DNA of 64,000 bases, taken from Polycladidibacter hongkongensis. Lineage in GTDB: Bacteria > Pseudomonadota > Alphaproteobacteria > Rhizobiales > Stappiaceae. Location: NCBI RefSeq assembly GCF_001561995.1, contig NZ_LLWC01000009.1:124001-188000 (forward strand), written 5' to 3'. Below the pieces are notes generated by a model. It saw only the letters and a list, made by a program, of their open reading frames with translations, did not search any database and had not been told where the DNA came from. This document shows, in pieces, positions 1 to 8,555 of the stretch; position 1 is the first letter of the stretch; the number at the start of each line of letters is the position of its first letter. Position numbers and translations under genes: made by a program.

Positions 1-159
1 CATACCAACGCCATTGCCAGGGTGCCATTTTGTGCCACGCTGACGTGCAATGATGTTGCCAGCTACAACAACTTCACCACCGAATTTTTTGATACCTAGA
101 CGACGGCCCGCGGTATCGCGACCGTTGCGGGATGAACCGCCAGCTTTTTTATGAGCCAT
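1..159 (-). CDS. rpmA: 50S ribosomal protein L27 (N-terminal part)
   Basis: Ribosomal protein L27, a component of the large subunit near the peptidyl-transferase centre. Only the first 53 codons lie in the window; the 3' end runs off the left edge. The translation begins [15 protein letters not shown] and continues through [12 protein letters not shown] and RGTKWHPG, the classic L27 N-terminus. The start is ATG at 159. It lies 41 bp downstream of rplU on the same strand, the usual rplU-rpmA operon order. The identification is near certain; completeness cannot be judged. Confidence 0.97.
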   Translation of the reverse strand, partial: MAHKKAGGSSRNGRDTAGRRLGIKKFGGEVVVAGNIIARQRGTKWHPGNGVGM

Positions 160-200
160 AACGAAACCTCGTTTTTTCTCTTAAGCGTGTCCTGAACTGC

Positions 201-767
201 TTACTTAGCAGCCAGTTCCTTAGCTTGTTCAACCCAGTTGTCGCGTTCGAAGCGGCCTTTCAGGCCCTGTTCTTCTTCGATGCGGGCGATATCGTCAGCA
301 GAAAGAGCTGCAACTTGAGCGTAGGTGGTCAGGCCAGCTGCGTTCAGTTTTTTCTCGATTGCTGGGCCAAGGCCGTTCAACTTCTTCAGGTCGTCTGCAC
401 CTGCAGGAGCTGCTTCAGCTTTCTTGGCTGCTGCTTTTTTAGCCGGTTTTGCGCCACCAGTCAAAATCTCGGAGATACGAACGGTGGTGAAAGCCTGACG
501 GTGGCCGTTGCGACGACGGGAGTTCTGGCGACGACGCTTTTTGAAGATGATGATCTTGCGATCACGACCCTGCTCTACAACCTCTGCGGTTACAGATGCG
601 CCTTCCACGGTAGGGGCGCCGATGGTGGTATCACCTTCAGAACCAACAACCAGAACTTCGTCGAATACGACGGTTTCGCCAGCTTCGGCAGAAACTTTTT
701 CGATCTTCAGAAGATCGTTAGCAGCAACGGTGTACTGTTTGCCACCGGTTTTGATGACTGCGAACAT
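201..767 (-). CDS. rplU: 50S ribosomal protein L21 with C-terminal helix-hairpin-helix extension
   Basis: Ribosomal protein L21, a 23S rRNA-binding protein of the large subunit. Residues 1-103 are the standard L21 domain ([12 protein letters not shown] start, [16 protein letters not shown] basic stretch at about 77-91). The protein is 188 residues long, against about 103 for most bacterial L21. After an Ala/Lys-rich linker (about 105-123) comes a second domain, about 125-188, with a helix-hairpin-helix-like pattern ([17 protein letters not shown]). Such long L21 forms are known in alphaproteobacteria. An AAGGACG ribosome-binding site precedes the ATG. It is the first gene of the rplU-rpmA operon; the 610-bp region upstream should hold the promoter. 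Confidence 0.97.
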   Translation of the reverse strand: MFAVIKTGGKQYTVAANDLLKIEKVSAEAGETVVFDEVLVVGSEGDTTIGAPTVEGASVTAEVVEQGRDRKIIIFKKRRRQNSRRRNGHRQAFTTVRISEILTGGAKPAKKAAAKKAEAAPAGADDLKKLNGLGPAIEKKLNAAGLTTYAQVAALSADDIARIEEEQGLKGRFERDNWVEQAKELAAK

Positions 768-1377
768 TGTTCACGTCCTTTTATTAATACGCGCGCTCTT
801 CGGCGCCGCGCTGTGGCGGTCTTTGGCCTTTCCCGCTGTAGTCGTCCCATCGGATTTCAGGAGTAATCGACAATCTGTCCAAAACTCTGGAATTTTGAGT
901 AATGAGAGCGTGCAACCAGAAAGTAGCCTCGAGCAGCGCAATGAAGCGGGCGAACCCGCTAAATTAAAGCTCGCGGAATATACCTTCTAAACAGCGGGAG
1001 TCAAGGGACTTTCCCTACAAATCAAACAGGCCTCATAAAGAGCAAAAGCATACGCCACCAAATATTGGTCTGTGGTGAGCAACGCGATCACATCTAAACA
1101 GGTTCAAACGCTCAATACCTGAAACTGTTTCATCAAAACGAGCCTTGAAGAAATCACGCTGCTCACAAGCGACTAATTTGCTTGTCGTTTAGAATTTTAT
1201 TTAAAAAATCGCAGAGTCTTAATAAAAATAAAATATTGCTTCTCCGCAAATGGAGGGAAATAATGGTGCAAATCCAAGACAAATAGATGAAATTCAACCC
1301 TCGATTGTTGAAAATTCTGTTATGAAAGCGTCGATGGTCTATATTTAGGAAGCGACAGACTTCTAGGGGTGGGGTGA
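768..1377. other. Intergenic region between rplU and the chemoreceptor gene
   Basis: This 610-bp stretch separates two divergently transcribed genes and must hold both promoters. No convincing protein gene is visible; the open frames over 768-990 merely extend shadows of rplU. A short GC-rich hairpin (gcggg-cgaa-cccgc, about 946-959) could form in the rplU leader RNA. The part next to the chemoreceptor (about 1180-1377) is AT-rich, as expected of a promoter. I could not assign -35/-10 elements with confidence. Confidence 0.5.
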
Positions 1378-3387
1378 ATGCGTGCACTAATAAAAAAGCT
1401 GGGTTCTTTGACTTGGCTCTATTCAGTCGTGACAAGAATTATGTTGTTGGGATTGCTACCAGTTGCGGTATTGTTAATCGCAATTGTATTGTTTAATGAC
1501 CTCCAGCAGCAAAACCAGCTTAGCCGTGAAAAGGCGAAGATTTATAGCGAAATCGCCAGAGATGCTATTGAAATTGGTTCTATCACCGAGCGACTTCGTC
1601 TCATCAATACTGAGTTTGAGGCCTCGCCGGATCTATATGCAAAGCAGCTAGCCCAGGTCGCGGTTGATAGTGCACACAAGAAAGTGGCTGAGGTTAAAGA
1701 GCTTAGCATGGGTAAGGGTGAGCGACGCTCGCTGGATCGAATCGAAGAGCGAATCGATGCCTACCTTGAAGCTTTTGCGTACTCAGTAGACACCGTCACT
1801 GAAATCGGCTTTAGTAATTCTGAGGGTGCTAAAGGCGCGGTCTATGCTGCCAGTGCGGCTTTGCAAAAGGAAGTGCAAGCGCAGCGTCGCAAAAACCCCA
1901 TGAACCCTTCATTATCCTCGCTGGCAATTGTGAGTCTGCAAATGGATAAGTTGAACTGGTCGGTTGTTGCCGAAGGCTTCGAAAAAGAGCGAGAACAGTT
2001 TGATGCGGCCTTGAAAAAAGGCGCAAGCAAAGTCGCTGGTATTGCCCTTACCAAGGAGGCCAAAAAGGCAATTACTGAAAAATGGGATGCCTATGTCGGA
2101 GCTGTTGAGAGTATTGATGGCCTTCGTAAAAAGGCAGCAGCTCTGCGTCAGCGCGCCAACAATCACATTTCTGCGGCAACGCCGGCTGTGCGCTCACTGG
2201 TCCGAAATGCGGAAAAAAGTGCAGCAAAGGCGCAGGCAGAGTTTGACGAAGCCTATTCTAGTTTCCGCCATGTATTTGTCATCGGTGCACTTGGTTCGTG
2301 TTTTGTGATTCTTGTTTTGGCACTGGTTGTCGGCTTCTTCATTACGCGACCTCTCCGTCGTCTGAGTTCGGAGATGATCAGTCTTGCTAATGGCTCCGTT
2401 GATCATGAGATCAAAGGCACTAAGGGTAAAGACGAGTTCGCCGCGATGGCGCGTACACTACTTGTTTTTCAGGAAAATGCGCGCGAGCGTGAGCGCCTTA
2501 ACATCGAACGTGATCAGCAAAACGAGCGCCGCGCTAAACGAGAAAAGCAGCTGCGCCAAACCGTCGCTGGCTTCGAAACTGGAGTGCAGCTGTCAATCGG
2601 TCAGTTTGACAAGTCTGTCGGCTCTCTGCGAGATGCCTCTGCAACACTACAAACATCTGTAGATGCGGTTTCCAGTCAGGCTTCCAATGCAGGTCAGGCT
2701 GTCTCTATGGCAACACAGAGTGTCGCAACCGTAGCCTCGGCAAGTGAAGAGATTTCGCTGTCCATTCGCGAGGTCGCAGGTGAGGCAAATCAGTCAAATC
2801 AAGTGGCTGCTCAGGTTCAGCAACAGGCCGAGGCGACATCTGCAACAGTGACGACGCTATCGGATGCCGCGCAACGTATTGGTGAAGTTGTGGAGATGAT
2901 TAAGGACATCGCCGATCAAACCAACTTGTTGGCACTAAATGCGACAATTGAAGCTGCACGTGCTGGCGAGATGGGTAAAGGCTTTGCTGTTGTTGCCTCT
3001 GAAGTAAAGAGTTTGGCAAACCAGACGGCTACTGCAACAGAGGAAATTTCGCAGCAGGTTACGTCGATCCAGACGGCGTCTGGTGAAGCAGTCGAATCCA
3101 TCATTGAGGTGACAAATATGATGGGCTCGCTTGCAACGTCATCATCAGCAGTGGCCGCTGCAGTTGAACAGCAATCGGCGACGGTTGCAGAGATTTCCCG
3201 CTCGGTCGCCGAGGCCTCGACTCAGTCGCAGACAGGTGAGCAAGAGATGTCCGGCGTGGTCGCGTCTATTGGGGACAGTGCCGAAGTTGCTACTAATGTT
3301 GGTTCGCAGGCGGATATTCTTTCCAAAAATGCCGAGGAACTTTCGCGCAAGATAGATGAATTCCTGCAGGAAGTTCAATCCGCTTGA
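1378..3387 (+). CDS. Methyl-accepting chemotaxis protein with HAMP domain
   Basis: Transmembrane chemoreceptor of 669 residues that passes a periplasmic signal to CheA/CheW. Membrane segment 1 is about residues 21-39; a long helical periplasmic sensor follows (about 40-296); membrane segment 2 is about 297-323; a HAMP linker follows (about 324-376); the cytoplasmic methylation and signalling coiled coil is about 400-660. The hairpin tip is clear at about 506-550 ([21 protein letters not shown]). There is no C-terminal pentapeptide tether for CheR. The ligand cannot be told from sequence. A purine-rich ribosome-binding site (aggggtgggg) precedes the ATG. The gene is alone, with no che genes nearby, and is followed by a hairpin. 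Confidence 0.95.
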   Translation: MRALIKKLGSLTWLYSVVTRIMLLGLLPVAVLLIAIVLFNDLQQQNQLSREKAKIYSEIARDAIEIGSITERLRLINTEFEASPDLYAKQLAQVAVDSAHKKVAEVKELSMGKGERRSLDRIEERIDAYLEAFAYSVDTVTEIGFSNSEGAKGAVYAASAALQKEVQAQRRKNPMNPSLSSLAIVSLQMDKLNWSVVAEGFEKEREQFDAALKKGASKVAGIALTKEAKKAITEKWDAYVGAVESIDGLRKKAAALRQRANNHISAATPAVRSLVRNAEKSAAKAQAEFDEAYSSFRHVFVIGALGSCFVILVLALVVGFFITRPLRRLSSEMISLANGSVDHEIKGTKGKDEFAAMARTLLVFQENARERERLNIERDQQNERRAKREKQLRQTVAGFETGVQLSIGQFDKSVGSLRDASATLQTSVDAVSSQASNAGQAVSMATQSVATVASASEEISLSIREVAGEANQSNQVAAQVQQQAEATSATVTTLSDAAQRIGEVVEMIKDIADQTNLLALNATIEAARAGEMGKGFAVVASEVKSLANQTATATEEISQQVTSIQTASGEAVESIIEVTNMMGSLATSSSAVAAAVEQQSATVAEISRSVAEASTQSQTGEQEMSGVVASIGDSAEVATNVGSQADILSKNAEELSRKIDEFLQEVQSA

Positions 3388-3401
3388 GCTTGGAAAAGAG
3401 T

Positions 3402-3437
3402 GTGCGGGCGGGCGGTATAACTGCGCGCCCGCACTTT
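3402..3437 (+). terminator. Likely intrinsic terminator after the chemoreceptor gene
   Basis: Perfect 9-bp inverted repeat gtgcgggcg (3402-3410) / cgcccgcac (3426-3434) around a 15-nt loop, starting 15 bp after the chemoreceptor stop. Only a short T run follows, so efficiency is uncertain. Confidence 0.6.
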
Positions 3438-3546
3438 GGCTTGTCAAAACCACCGCGCTTGTGGGAAAAGCGTGTAAGTCTTTCTCACCCCTTGCGATTT
3501 TTGTAGCCGCTGGCTATTGTGCGGCCCACACGATCACACCATACGC

Positions 3547-3636
3547 GGAGAGTTGCCGGAGTGGTCGAACGGGGCGGTCTCGAAAACCGTTGAGCGCGCA
3601 AGCGTTCCGAGGGTTCGAATCCCTCACTCTCCGCCA
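3547..3636 (+). tRNA. tRNA-Ser (anticodon CGA)
   Basis: A 90-nt class II tRNA with a long variable arm. The acceptor stem GGAGAGT (3547-3553) pairs with ACTCTCC (3626-3632), followed by discriminator G and an encoded CCA (3634-3636). The anticodon stem GCGGT/ACCGT encloses the loop CTCGAAA, giving anticodon CGA, which reads UCG. The T arm contains GGTTCGAATCC. The long variable arm fits serine. An AT-rich orphan gene follows convergently 20 bp later. Confidence 0.96.
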
Positions 3637-3656
3637 TGCTTTTCATTCTCAATACA

Positions 3657-4193
3657 TTAATCGTGTATAGATAGGTTCAGTGCCACTGCTGCAATAGTGG
3701 AGCACGTGGCTATTATCGTGAGAATACCAATAACTACAAATCCGCTAGATAGAGGAGAGTATATACTTGGTATAGCAATGAATATATCTAGGGCGACACT
3801 ACCAACTGCGATTGCAATAAGGACGCGGACGCGGACGCTGCGCGGTTTTATCAGCAGAACTAGGTTAACATAAAGTAGGGCTAAACAAGCTACTCCTAGA
3901 GCAATTCTATTTTGAATTACGTTGTTTCCTGCATCACCGAACCAAGAAGTGTAGAGAGCGTGAGCTAGAGCAAGGCAGCATAATGCAAGCCCACCTATAG
4001 CAAGATTGTGAATGCTTCCTCCAAAATGAAAGATGCATGACAGGGCGACCAGGCTATAGAAAGCAGCAGCTGCGGTCGATAAAAGTATGTTTGGTACGAA
4101 TTGGCGATCGTTGGCAAACAAAAGTGTGAACACACCTATTAGGCCTGCAATGAGGATGATAAAAACAAAGGAAATCGAAAAAAAGTTCTTCAT
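3657..4193 (-). CDS. Hypothetical polytopic membrane protein
   Basis: I do not recognise a family. The 178-residue product is almost entirely hydrophobic and shows about six membrane segments (roughly residues 4-27, 35-56, 63-84, 95-115, 124-140 and 148-173), with short loops and one RSVRVRVR basic loop near 118-125. The start is ATG with a GAGG element about 9 bp upstream. The gene and its flanks are clearly more AT-rich than their neighbours, and it lies convergently just 3' of tRNA-Ser(CGA). That combination suggests acquired DNA, but no integrase or repeated tRNA end was seen. No function can be proposed. Confidence 0.7.
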   Translation of the reverse strand: MKNFFSISFVFIILIAGLIGVFTLLFANDRQFVPNILLSTAAAAFYSLVALSCIFHFGGSIHNLAIGGLALCCLALAHALYTSWFGDAGNNVIQNRIALGVACLALLYVNLVLLIKPRSVRVRVLIAIAVGSVALDIFIAIPSIYSPLSSGFVVIGILTIIATCSTIAAVALNLSIHD

Positions 4194-4300
4194 ATAAAAT
4201 AGCCTCGTATTGAGAGGGAGTATAGTAATAGTAAATTGTAAATCTAAATTATGTTGAATTAATATTCTAGTGCAGCTTCAAGATGTTTTGAAAAGTAATG

Positions 4301-4906
4301 TCACAGATTATTTTTGTTATAGGCCTGAACAATAGCCTTGGCGCGCCTGCGCACATCATCTGCGCTCATGCCGGGTTTGTAGATGCCAGTGCCCATGCCA
4401 AATCCGGTAACACCCACTGCAAACCAGTCAGCAAAATTCGCCGGGCCCACGCCGCCCACAGCATAGGTTTTGGTGCCCTTTGGCAGTACAGCTGAAACAG
4501 CGGCAAACCCACTTGGCCCGATAATCGAGGCGGGAAAAAACTTAAGCCCGTCCGCGCCGTATCGTAACGCTGTAAGACACTCTGTTGGCGTTAAGACACC
4601 GGGAATGGAACGCATTCCAACATTTTTGGTTTCCGTGATTACTTCGGCGTTGCAGTCAGGCGAAACGACAAAAGATCCACCTGCGCTGCGAACGTCCTCT
4701 ACATTCTGGCGCGTTAAAACGGTGCCAGCTCCGATCATGATTTTATCGCCAAACACCTCTGCCAAACGGGCAATGGAATTCAGCGGCTGAGGCGAGTTCA
4801 GCGGCACTTCTATCTGGTTAATTCCTTCTTCCACCAGAGCTGCTCCTACCTCTAGGGCTTCATGGGGCTGTACACCCCGTAGGATTGCAATTATCTCTCT
4901 TTTCAC
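4301..4906 (-). CDS. dgoA: 2-dehydro-3-deoxy-6-phosphogalactonate aldolase
   Basis: Class I aldolase that cleaves 2-keto-3-deoxy-6-phosphogalactonate to pyruvate and glyceraldehyde 3-phosphate, the last step of the De Ley-Doudoroff galactose/galactonate route. The 201-residue protein is a single KDPG/KDPGal aldolase barrel. It shows the N-terminal AILRGV, INQIEVPLNSP with the catalytic Glu, IGAGTVL, and the Schiff-base Lys in GADGLKFFPAS (about 126). The galactonate-type assignment over the KDPG type rests on overall resemblance and the kinase partner. The start is GTG overlapping the dgoK stop (GTGA), with GGAG 8 bp upstream. It is the second gene of the dgoK-dgoA pair. Confidence 0.9.
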   Translation of the reverse strand: MKREIIAILRGVQPHEALEVGAALVEEGINQIEVPLNSPQPLNSIARLAEVFGDKIMIGAGTVLTRQNVEDVRSAGGSFVVSPDCNAEVITETKNVGMRSIPGVLTPTECLTALRYGADGLKFFPASIIGPSGFAAVSAVLPKGTKTYAVGGVGPANFADWFAVGVTGFGMGTGIYKPGMSADDVRRRAKAIVQAYNKNNL

Positions 4907-5808
4907 GCTGTTAACTCCTTAAATGCAGAACGAAGGCCTGATAATACAAGGGCTTCACCTGAAACAATTCCGGCTTCCTTACCGACTTCTCTCAATGCGA
5001 CTTGGTAATTCTCGCATAGACTAGGGTCACCGATTAGATGTACGTTCTGGTCGCGCCAATAATGCTCTGCGCCATGTAGCTCTACCCCAAGCAGCAGTCC
5101 GGAAAGGCGAGAGCGAGCATGCGTTGGCGAAACACCGTGCAAAAGTGAGCTGGCCCGTATCGAGAACAGCGCTCGGGTTGTTGCGCCTGGTGCGGTAAAG
5201 CTATCTCCAACTGCTTCAACAAATGCGCGCCGGTCCCATGTGCCATCTTCTACAGCGTGACGTAGAACTGAATGCGAGCCGAGCAAAGCAAACATCTCTC
5301 CGCTCATAAACGTCGCAAAACTTACAATGCGGCCATTGGCAACTTCAACCCACTTGCTATGCGTTCCAGGTAAACAAAGGGAGCCGTGATACTCGGGCAT
5401 ATCTCGAAGAAAGCCAGCAATCTGCGTTTCTTCGCCGCGCATAACATCTGCAGGGCTGTTCTGTTTAACGCCCGGTAGAATTTTGACAGTTATGCGCTTG
5501 TCGGTGAGGTCGGGGTTTGCCGCACCTGTAAGGCTGCCGGGTTGGCAGGGGGCGGCGGTATAAGGCGCCTCGCACCATCCTTGCTTTGCCCCAACCATGC
5601 CACAAGCAAGCACGGGAGTGCATCGCTCGGGGCTCAGATAAGGCTCAATAAGCTCAAGAAGGGCGGGTTCAAATTCATCTCTGGTAAGAGCGGCCATGCC
5701 CTTTGCGGAGCTGTGGGCAGCGATCACGCTGCCTTGCTGATCGACTATCCAAACACGCAGATTGGAAGTCCCCCAGTCTGCCGCGATCCACTCTACGACC
5801 TGTTGCAT
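4903..5808 (-). CDS. dgoK: 2-dehydro-3-deoxygalactonokinase
   Basis: Phosphorylates 2-keto-3-deoxygalactonate at O6 with ATP, making the substrate of the downstream aldolase. The product of about 301 residues opens with the kinase signature IAADWGTSNLRVW and contains MAALTRDEFEP and LPGTHSKWV, typical of the DgoK family (ASKHA fold). I place the start at the ATG at 5808, which has GGAG 4 bp upstream, rather than the in-frame TTG at 5817. The gene overlaps dgoA by 4 bp, so the two are translationally coupled. No galactonate dehydratase, sugar dehydrogenase, transporter or regulator lies next to the pair, so the upstream steps must be encoded elsewhere. Confidence 0.9.
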   Translation of the reverse strand: MQQVVEWIAADWGTSNLRVWIVDQQGSVIAAHSSAKGMAALTRDEFEPALLELIEPYLSPERCTPVLACGMVGAKQGWCEAPYTAAPCQPGSLTGAANPDLTDKRITVKILPGVKQNSPADVMRGEETQIAGFLRDMPEYHGSLCLPGTHSKWVEVANGRIVSFATFMSGEMFALLGSHSVLRHAVEDGTWDRRAFVEAVGDSFTAPGATTRALFSIRASSLLHGVSPTHARSRLSGLLLGVELHGAEHYWRDQNVHLIGDPSLCENYQVALREVGKEAGIVSGEALVLSGLRSAFKELTA

Positions 5809-6027
5809 ATTCTCCAAGCATCCTTTTGAAAAAAATTCACATCAACAACAGTGATTATGTCTGTGATTGTAGGTTTTCGCAATGATTGTGTGGTTGAATA
5901 ACGACAAATAGTGAAAAATAATTACAAAAAATCTGGTAGGGTGATCACATTCAACTAGATGACTGTTCCCTAAAGCACAACAGGCACTGGCTTAGACGCG
6001 TAGAACCTTGGAAAAGAGGTAGGTAAA

Positions 6028-7002
6028 ATGTGTTCTGTTTGTGATAAAGACATCAAAAAGCTCCGCCATCCAAAGGAGCGTCCGCTGTTTTTTCTCTCTG
6101 TTATCCTGACAGTAGTGTTTTTCTTTGTGACACTGGGTTTTTCACTGGGGGGTGAAGAGCTTGTTGCAGAGTTGAAGCAAGAGCAAATTGTAGAGTATCG
6201 GCTTGATAATCCTGAAGCGGAAGAAATGACGGACCCGCAAATCTGGCAGGCGCTGGATCAGGAAGAGCGAGAGCTGGTCGAAACCCTTGAAGAGCTAGAC
6301 ACTGTGTATGTGTTGATAGCGCCGATTGGACTTATCCTGTTTATGTTCTGGAGCTTTGGGCAGGGCTATGGCCACGCGCGCTCAAACGCAATCCATGTGA
6401 CAGAGCGTCAATTTCCGCAGCTCTACAAGCATTGGAAAGAGCTTGCTGATGAGCTTGGCATGAAGGTCACGCCCGAGCTCTATATGATTAACGGGAATGG
6501 CCAAATCAACGCCTATGCAACCTGTGTCCCCGGCTACCGCAAATACGGCATGGTGTATTCGGATGTTGTAACCAAGGCGCTCAACGGGGCAGATCCAACA
6601 GCCCTGCGCTTTATCCTTGGTCATGAGCTGGGTCATATCCGCTTCGGCCATGTCACTTTGTTCTATGCATTTTTCCGCACGCTTTCGATGCTGCCCGGAA
6701 TTGCGTGGTTGATTGGTCTGCCAATGTCACGTGCTGCGGAATACGGCTGCGACAAAGTCGGTTACAAGCTTACAGGCGACCATGATTGCCGCGGGTTGTT
6801 TATGCTTGCCGCTGGAAAACACCATAACCTTGATGTGAATGCGCAGGAGTATCGTTGCGAACAAGTAAACAAAGGCAGCTTCTGGAGCTTGATCGCCAAC
6901 TTTGGTAGCTCCCATCCAAACGTCGCTTGGCGTATCACCGCTATTATGGAAAATCGTCACGGCCCTCTCATTTTTGGCCGCATTTTCAATAAGAAGCAGT
7001 GA
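6028..7002 (+). CDS. M48-family membrane metalloprotease
   Basis: Predicted zinc peptidase of the inner membrane, 324 residues. The zinc site is visible: H199-E-x-x-H203 in LGHELGHIRFGH, with the third ligand probably E238 in SRAAEYGCDKVGY, the M48 (HtpX/Ste24-like) layout. Membrane segments are at about 20-40 and 93-110, with a weaker hydrophobic stretch near 209-232. The N-terminus carries a CSVC pair (C2, C5) before the first membrane helix, which could bind metal or be oxidised. The ATG is preceded by AGAGGTAGGT. The gene is monocistronic and ends in a strong hairpin. The substrate is unknown; a role in membrane-protein quality control is only family-level inference. Confidence 0.87.
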   Translation: MCSVCDKDIKKLRHPKERPLFFLSVILTVVFFFVTLGFSLGGEELVAELKQEQIVEYRLDNPEAEEMTDPQIWQALDQEERELVETLEELDTVYVLIAPIGLILFMFWSFGQGYGHARSNAIHVTERQFPQLYKHWKELADELGMKVTPELYMINGNGQINAYATCVPGYRKYGMVYSDVVTKALNGADPTALRFILGHELGHIRFGHVTLFYAFFRTLSMLPGIAWLIGLPMSRAAEYGCDKVGYKLTGDHDCRGLFMLAAGKHHNLDVNAQEYRCEQVNKGSFWSLIANFGSSHPNVAWRITAIMENRHGPLIFGRIFNKKQ

Positions 7003-7006
7003 TTTC

Positions 7007-7047
7007 TAGTTGCCCGCTGATTACTATCGGCGGGCAACTATTCCTTT
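7007..7047. terminator. Intrinsic terminator between convergent genes
   Basis: Perfect 11-bp stem tagttgcccgc (7007-7017) / gcgggcaacta (7030-7040), 12-nt loop, followed by ttccttttt. It serves the M48 gene and may also act for the convergent rhodanese gene. Confidence 0.85.
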
Positions 7048-7069
7048 TTGGGCGTACTAAGCTAGAAAG

Positions 7070-7465
7070 CTAGATGCCATCCACCAGTTCAAATCCTTCT
7101 GACTGCCAACCGAGTACGCCCCCGAGCATCTTCTTGGTTTTTCTCCCTAACGCTGCCAGTTTAAGCGCCGCTTTGTCTGCTCCGTTACAGTGCGGCCCTG
7201 CACAATAAACGATCAATAAGGCAGAGGCACTAAATGGCTCTATTGCCTTGCTGCAAATCTGGGAGTGTGGAAGCGAGGCTGCGCCCTCAATGTGCCCGGT
7301 AGCAAAAGCATCTTCTCCGCGCACATCAAGCAAAATAAAGTCGCCTGCTCCGGTTTCTAGGTCTTGGTGTACATCACTGCAGTCGGTTTCAAATGCCAAC
7401 AACTTAGAAAAATGTGCTGCTGCGCTTAGCGAATCTGCTGCGGGGTACTCAGTTGCCTTGCCCAT
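7070..7465 (-). CDS. Rhodanese-like sulfurtransferase
   Basis: Single-domain rhodanese of about 131 residues. The core signatures are FILLDVRGEDAFATGHIEGA (CH2A-like) and the active-site loop beginning VYCAGPHCNGADKAA, where the first Cys is the expected persulfide carrier. The start at 7465 is chosen because GGAGAG lies 5 bp upstream; in-frame upstream ATGs lack a ribosome-binding site. It is divergent from the GlxA-type regulator at 7587. Rhodaneses paired with this regulator type occur widely in proteobacteria, so it is probably the regulator's target. The physiological sulfur donor and acceptor are unknown. Confidence 0.87.
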   Translation of the reverse strand: MGKATEYPAADSLSAAAHFSKLLAFETDCSDVHQDLETGAGDFILLDVRGEDAFATGHIEGAASLPHSQICSKAIEPFSASALLIVYCAGPHCNGADKAALKLAALGRKTKKMLGGVLGWQSEGFELVDGI

Positions 7466-7586
7466 TGGTCTCTCCATCTTTTGAGTTGATGAACAGAGCA
7501 TAAGCATGATGCCCATGTAAAATGAGTGGCGCAAAATGCATTATTCGATAGGATAGTGCCAATCTTGATGATGTTGGAGAACAGGT

Positions 7587-8555
7587 GTGGCAAAAACCTA
7601 CCGTGTTGTCGCTTTGGCTTATTCGGGGCTGTGCCTTTTCGAATACAGCATGGCCTATGAGGTTTTTGGCCTCCCGCGGCCAGAGTTTGCAGGTGACTGG
7701 TTCAGTTTTGAAACAGTCGCTGTCGATCCAGCGCCACTGATCGCTTCAAATGGAATGGAGTTCTTCGCCAAGCCCAATCGCGCTGCCTTGAAAGATGCGG
7801 ATGTTATAATCGTGCCCGGCTGGCGGGATCTTGCCGCAAAGCCCCCAGCGGATTTAATTGCGGTGCTGCAAGACGCTGCAGCCAAGGGTACCCGTGTCGC
7901 CTCCATCTGCTCAGGGGCGTTTCTCTTGGCGCAAGCAGGGTTGCTGAACGGAAAGTCCGCGACAACCCACTGGCGTTATGCCGATGAGTTTATCGCTTCC
8001 TTCCCAGAAATAAACTACAAGGCCAACACACTTTATGTCGAGTGTGGCTTTGTTTTAACATCTGCCGGCAGTGCGGCTGGGTTGGACTTGTGCTTGCACA
8101 TAACCCGCCTGTTTTATGGTCAAGCAAAAGCAAATGCAGTTGCCAAGCGACTAGTGGTTCCCTCTCTAAGAGAAGGCTTTCAAGTCCAAGTTCACTCGCA
8201 GCCGGTATTGCCCGAAAACCCTTCAAAACGGCTGCAGGAAACAATCGAGTATCAAAAAGCCAATTTGCAACAGGCCTACTCGATTGCGGAGTTGGCTGAG
8301 CATGCTGGCATGTCGCGCCGTACCTTTCTGCGCAAGTTTAAAGAGCACTTGGGCCAACCTCCTGGGGAGTGGATCCGCGGCCTCCGATTGCAAAAAGCGC
8401 AGGAATTGCTAGAAACGCACTACGATATGGGGCTGGATGCGGTCGCTTTTCATGCAGGCTTCAACAGCGCGATTACACTGCGTCATCACTTTAAACGGCA
8501 TCTGGGTATCAGTCCCTCGACTTATCGGCAGCAATACCGTTTGACACGGGCCTAG
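7587..8555 (+). CDS. GlxA/FtrA-type AraC-family transcriptional regulator
   Basis: A 322-residue regulator with two domains. Residues about 5-190 form a DJ-1/PfpI-like (class I amidotransferase) domain with the nucleophile-elbow Cys in RVASICSGAFLLAQAG. Residues about 225-318 form an AraC-type double helix-turn-helix (IAELAEHAGMSRRTFLRKFK, then FHAGFNSAITLRHHFKRHLG). The first domain is thought to sense small molecules in this family rather than to catalyse. The start codon is GTG or a nearby codon; the exact start is not certain. It is divergent from the rhodanese gene, sharing a 121-bp promoter region, and overlaps the next gene tail to tail by 4 bp. Confidence 0.92.
   Translation: MAKTYRVVALAYSGLCLFEYSMAYEVFGLPRPEFAGDWFSFETVAVDPAPLIASNGMEFFAKPNRAALKDADVIIVPGWRDLAAKPPADLIAVLQDAAAKGTRVASICSGAFLLAQAGLLNGKSATTHWRYADEFIASFPEINYKANTLYVECGFVLTSAGSAAGLDLCLHITRLFYGQAKANAVAKRLVVPSLREGFQVQVHSQPVLPENPSKRLQETIEYQKANLQQAYSIAELAEHAGMSRRTFLRKFKEHLGQPPGEWIRGLRLQKAQELLETHYDMGLDAVAFHAGFNSAITLRHHFKRHLGISPSTYRQQYRLTRA

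Noticed and set aside
508-990. Plus-strand open frames over rplU and its upstream region
   Set aside because: They are shadows of rplU with no independent coding signal.
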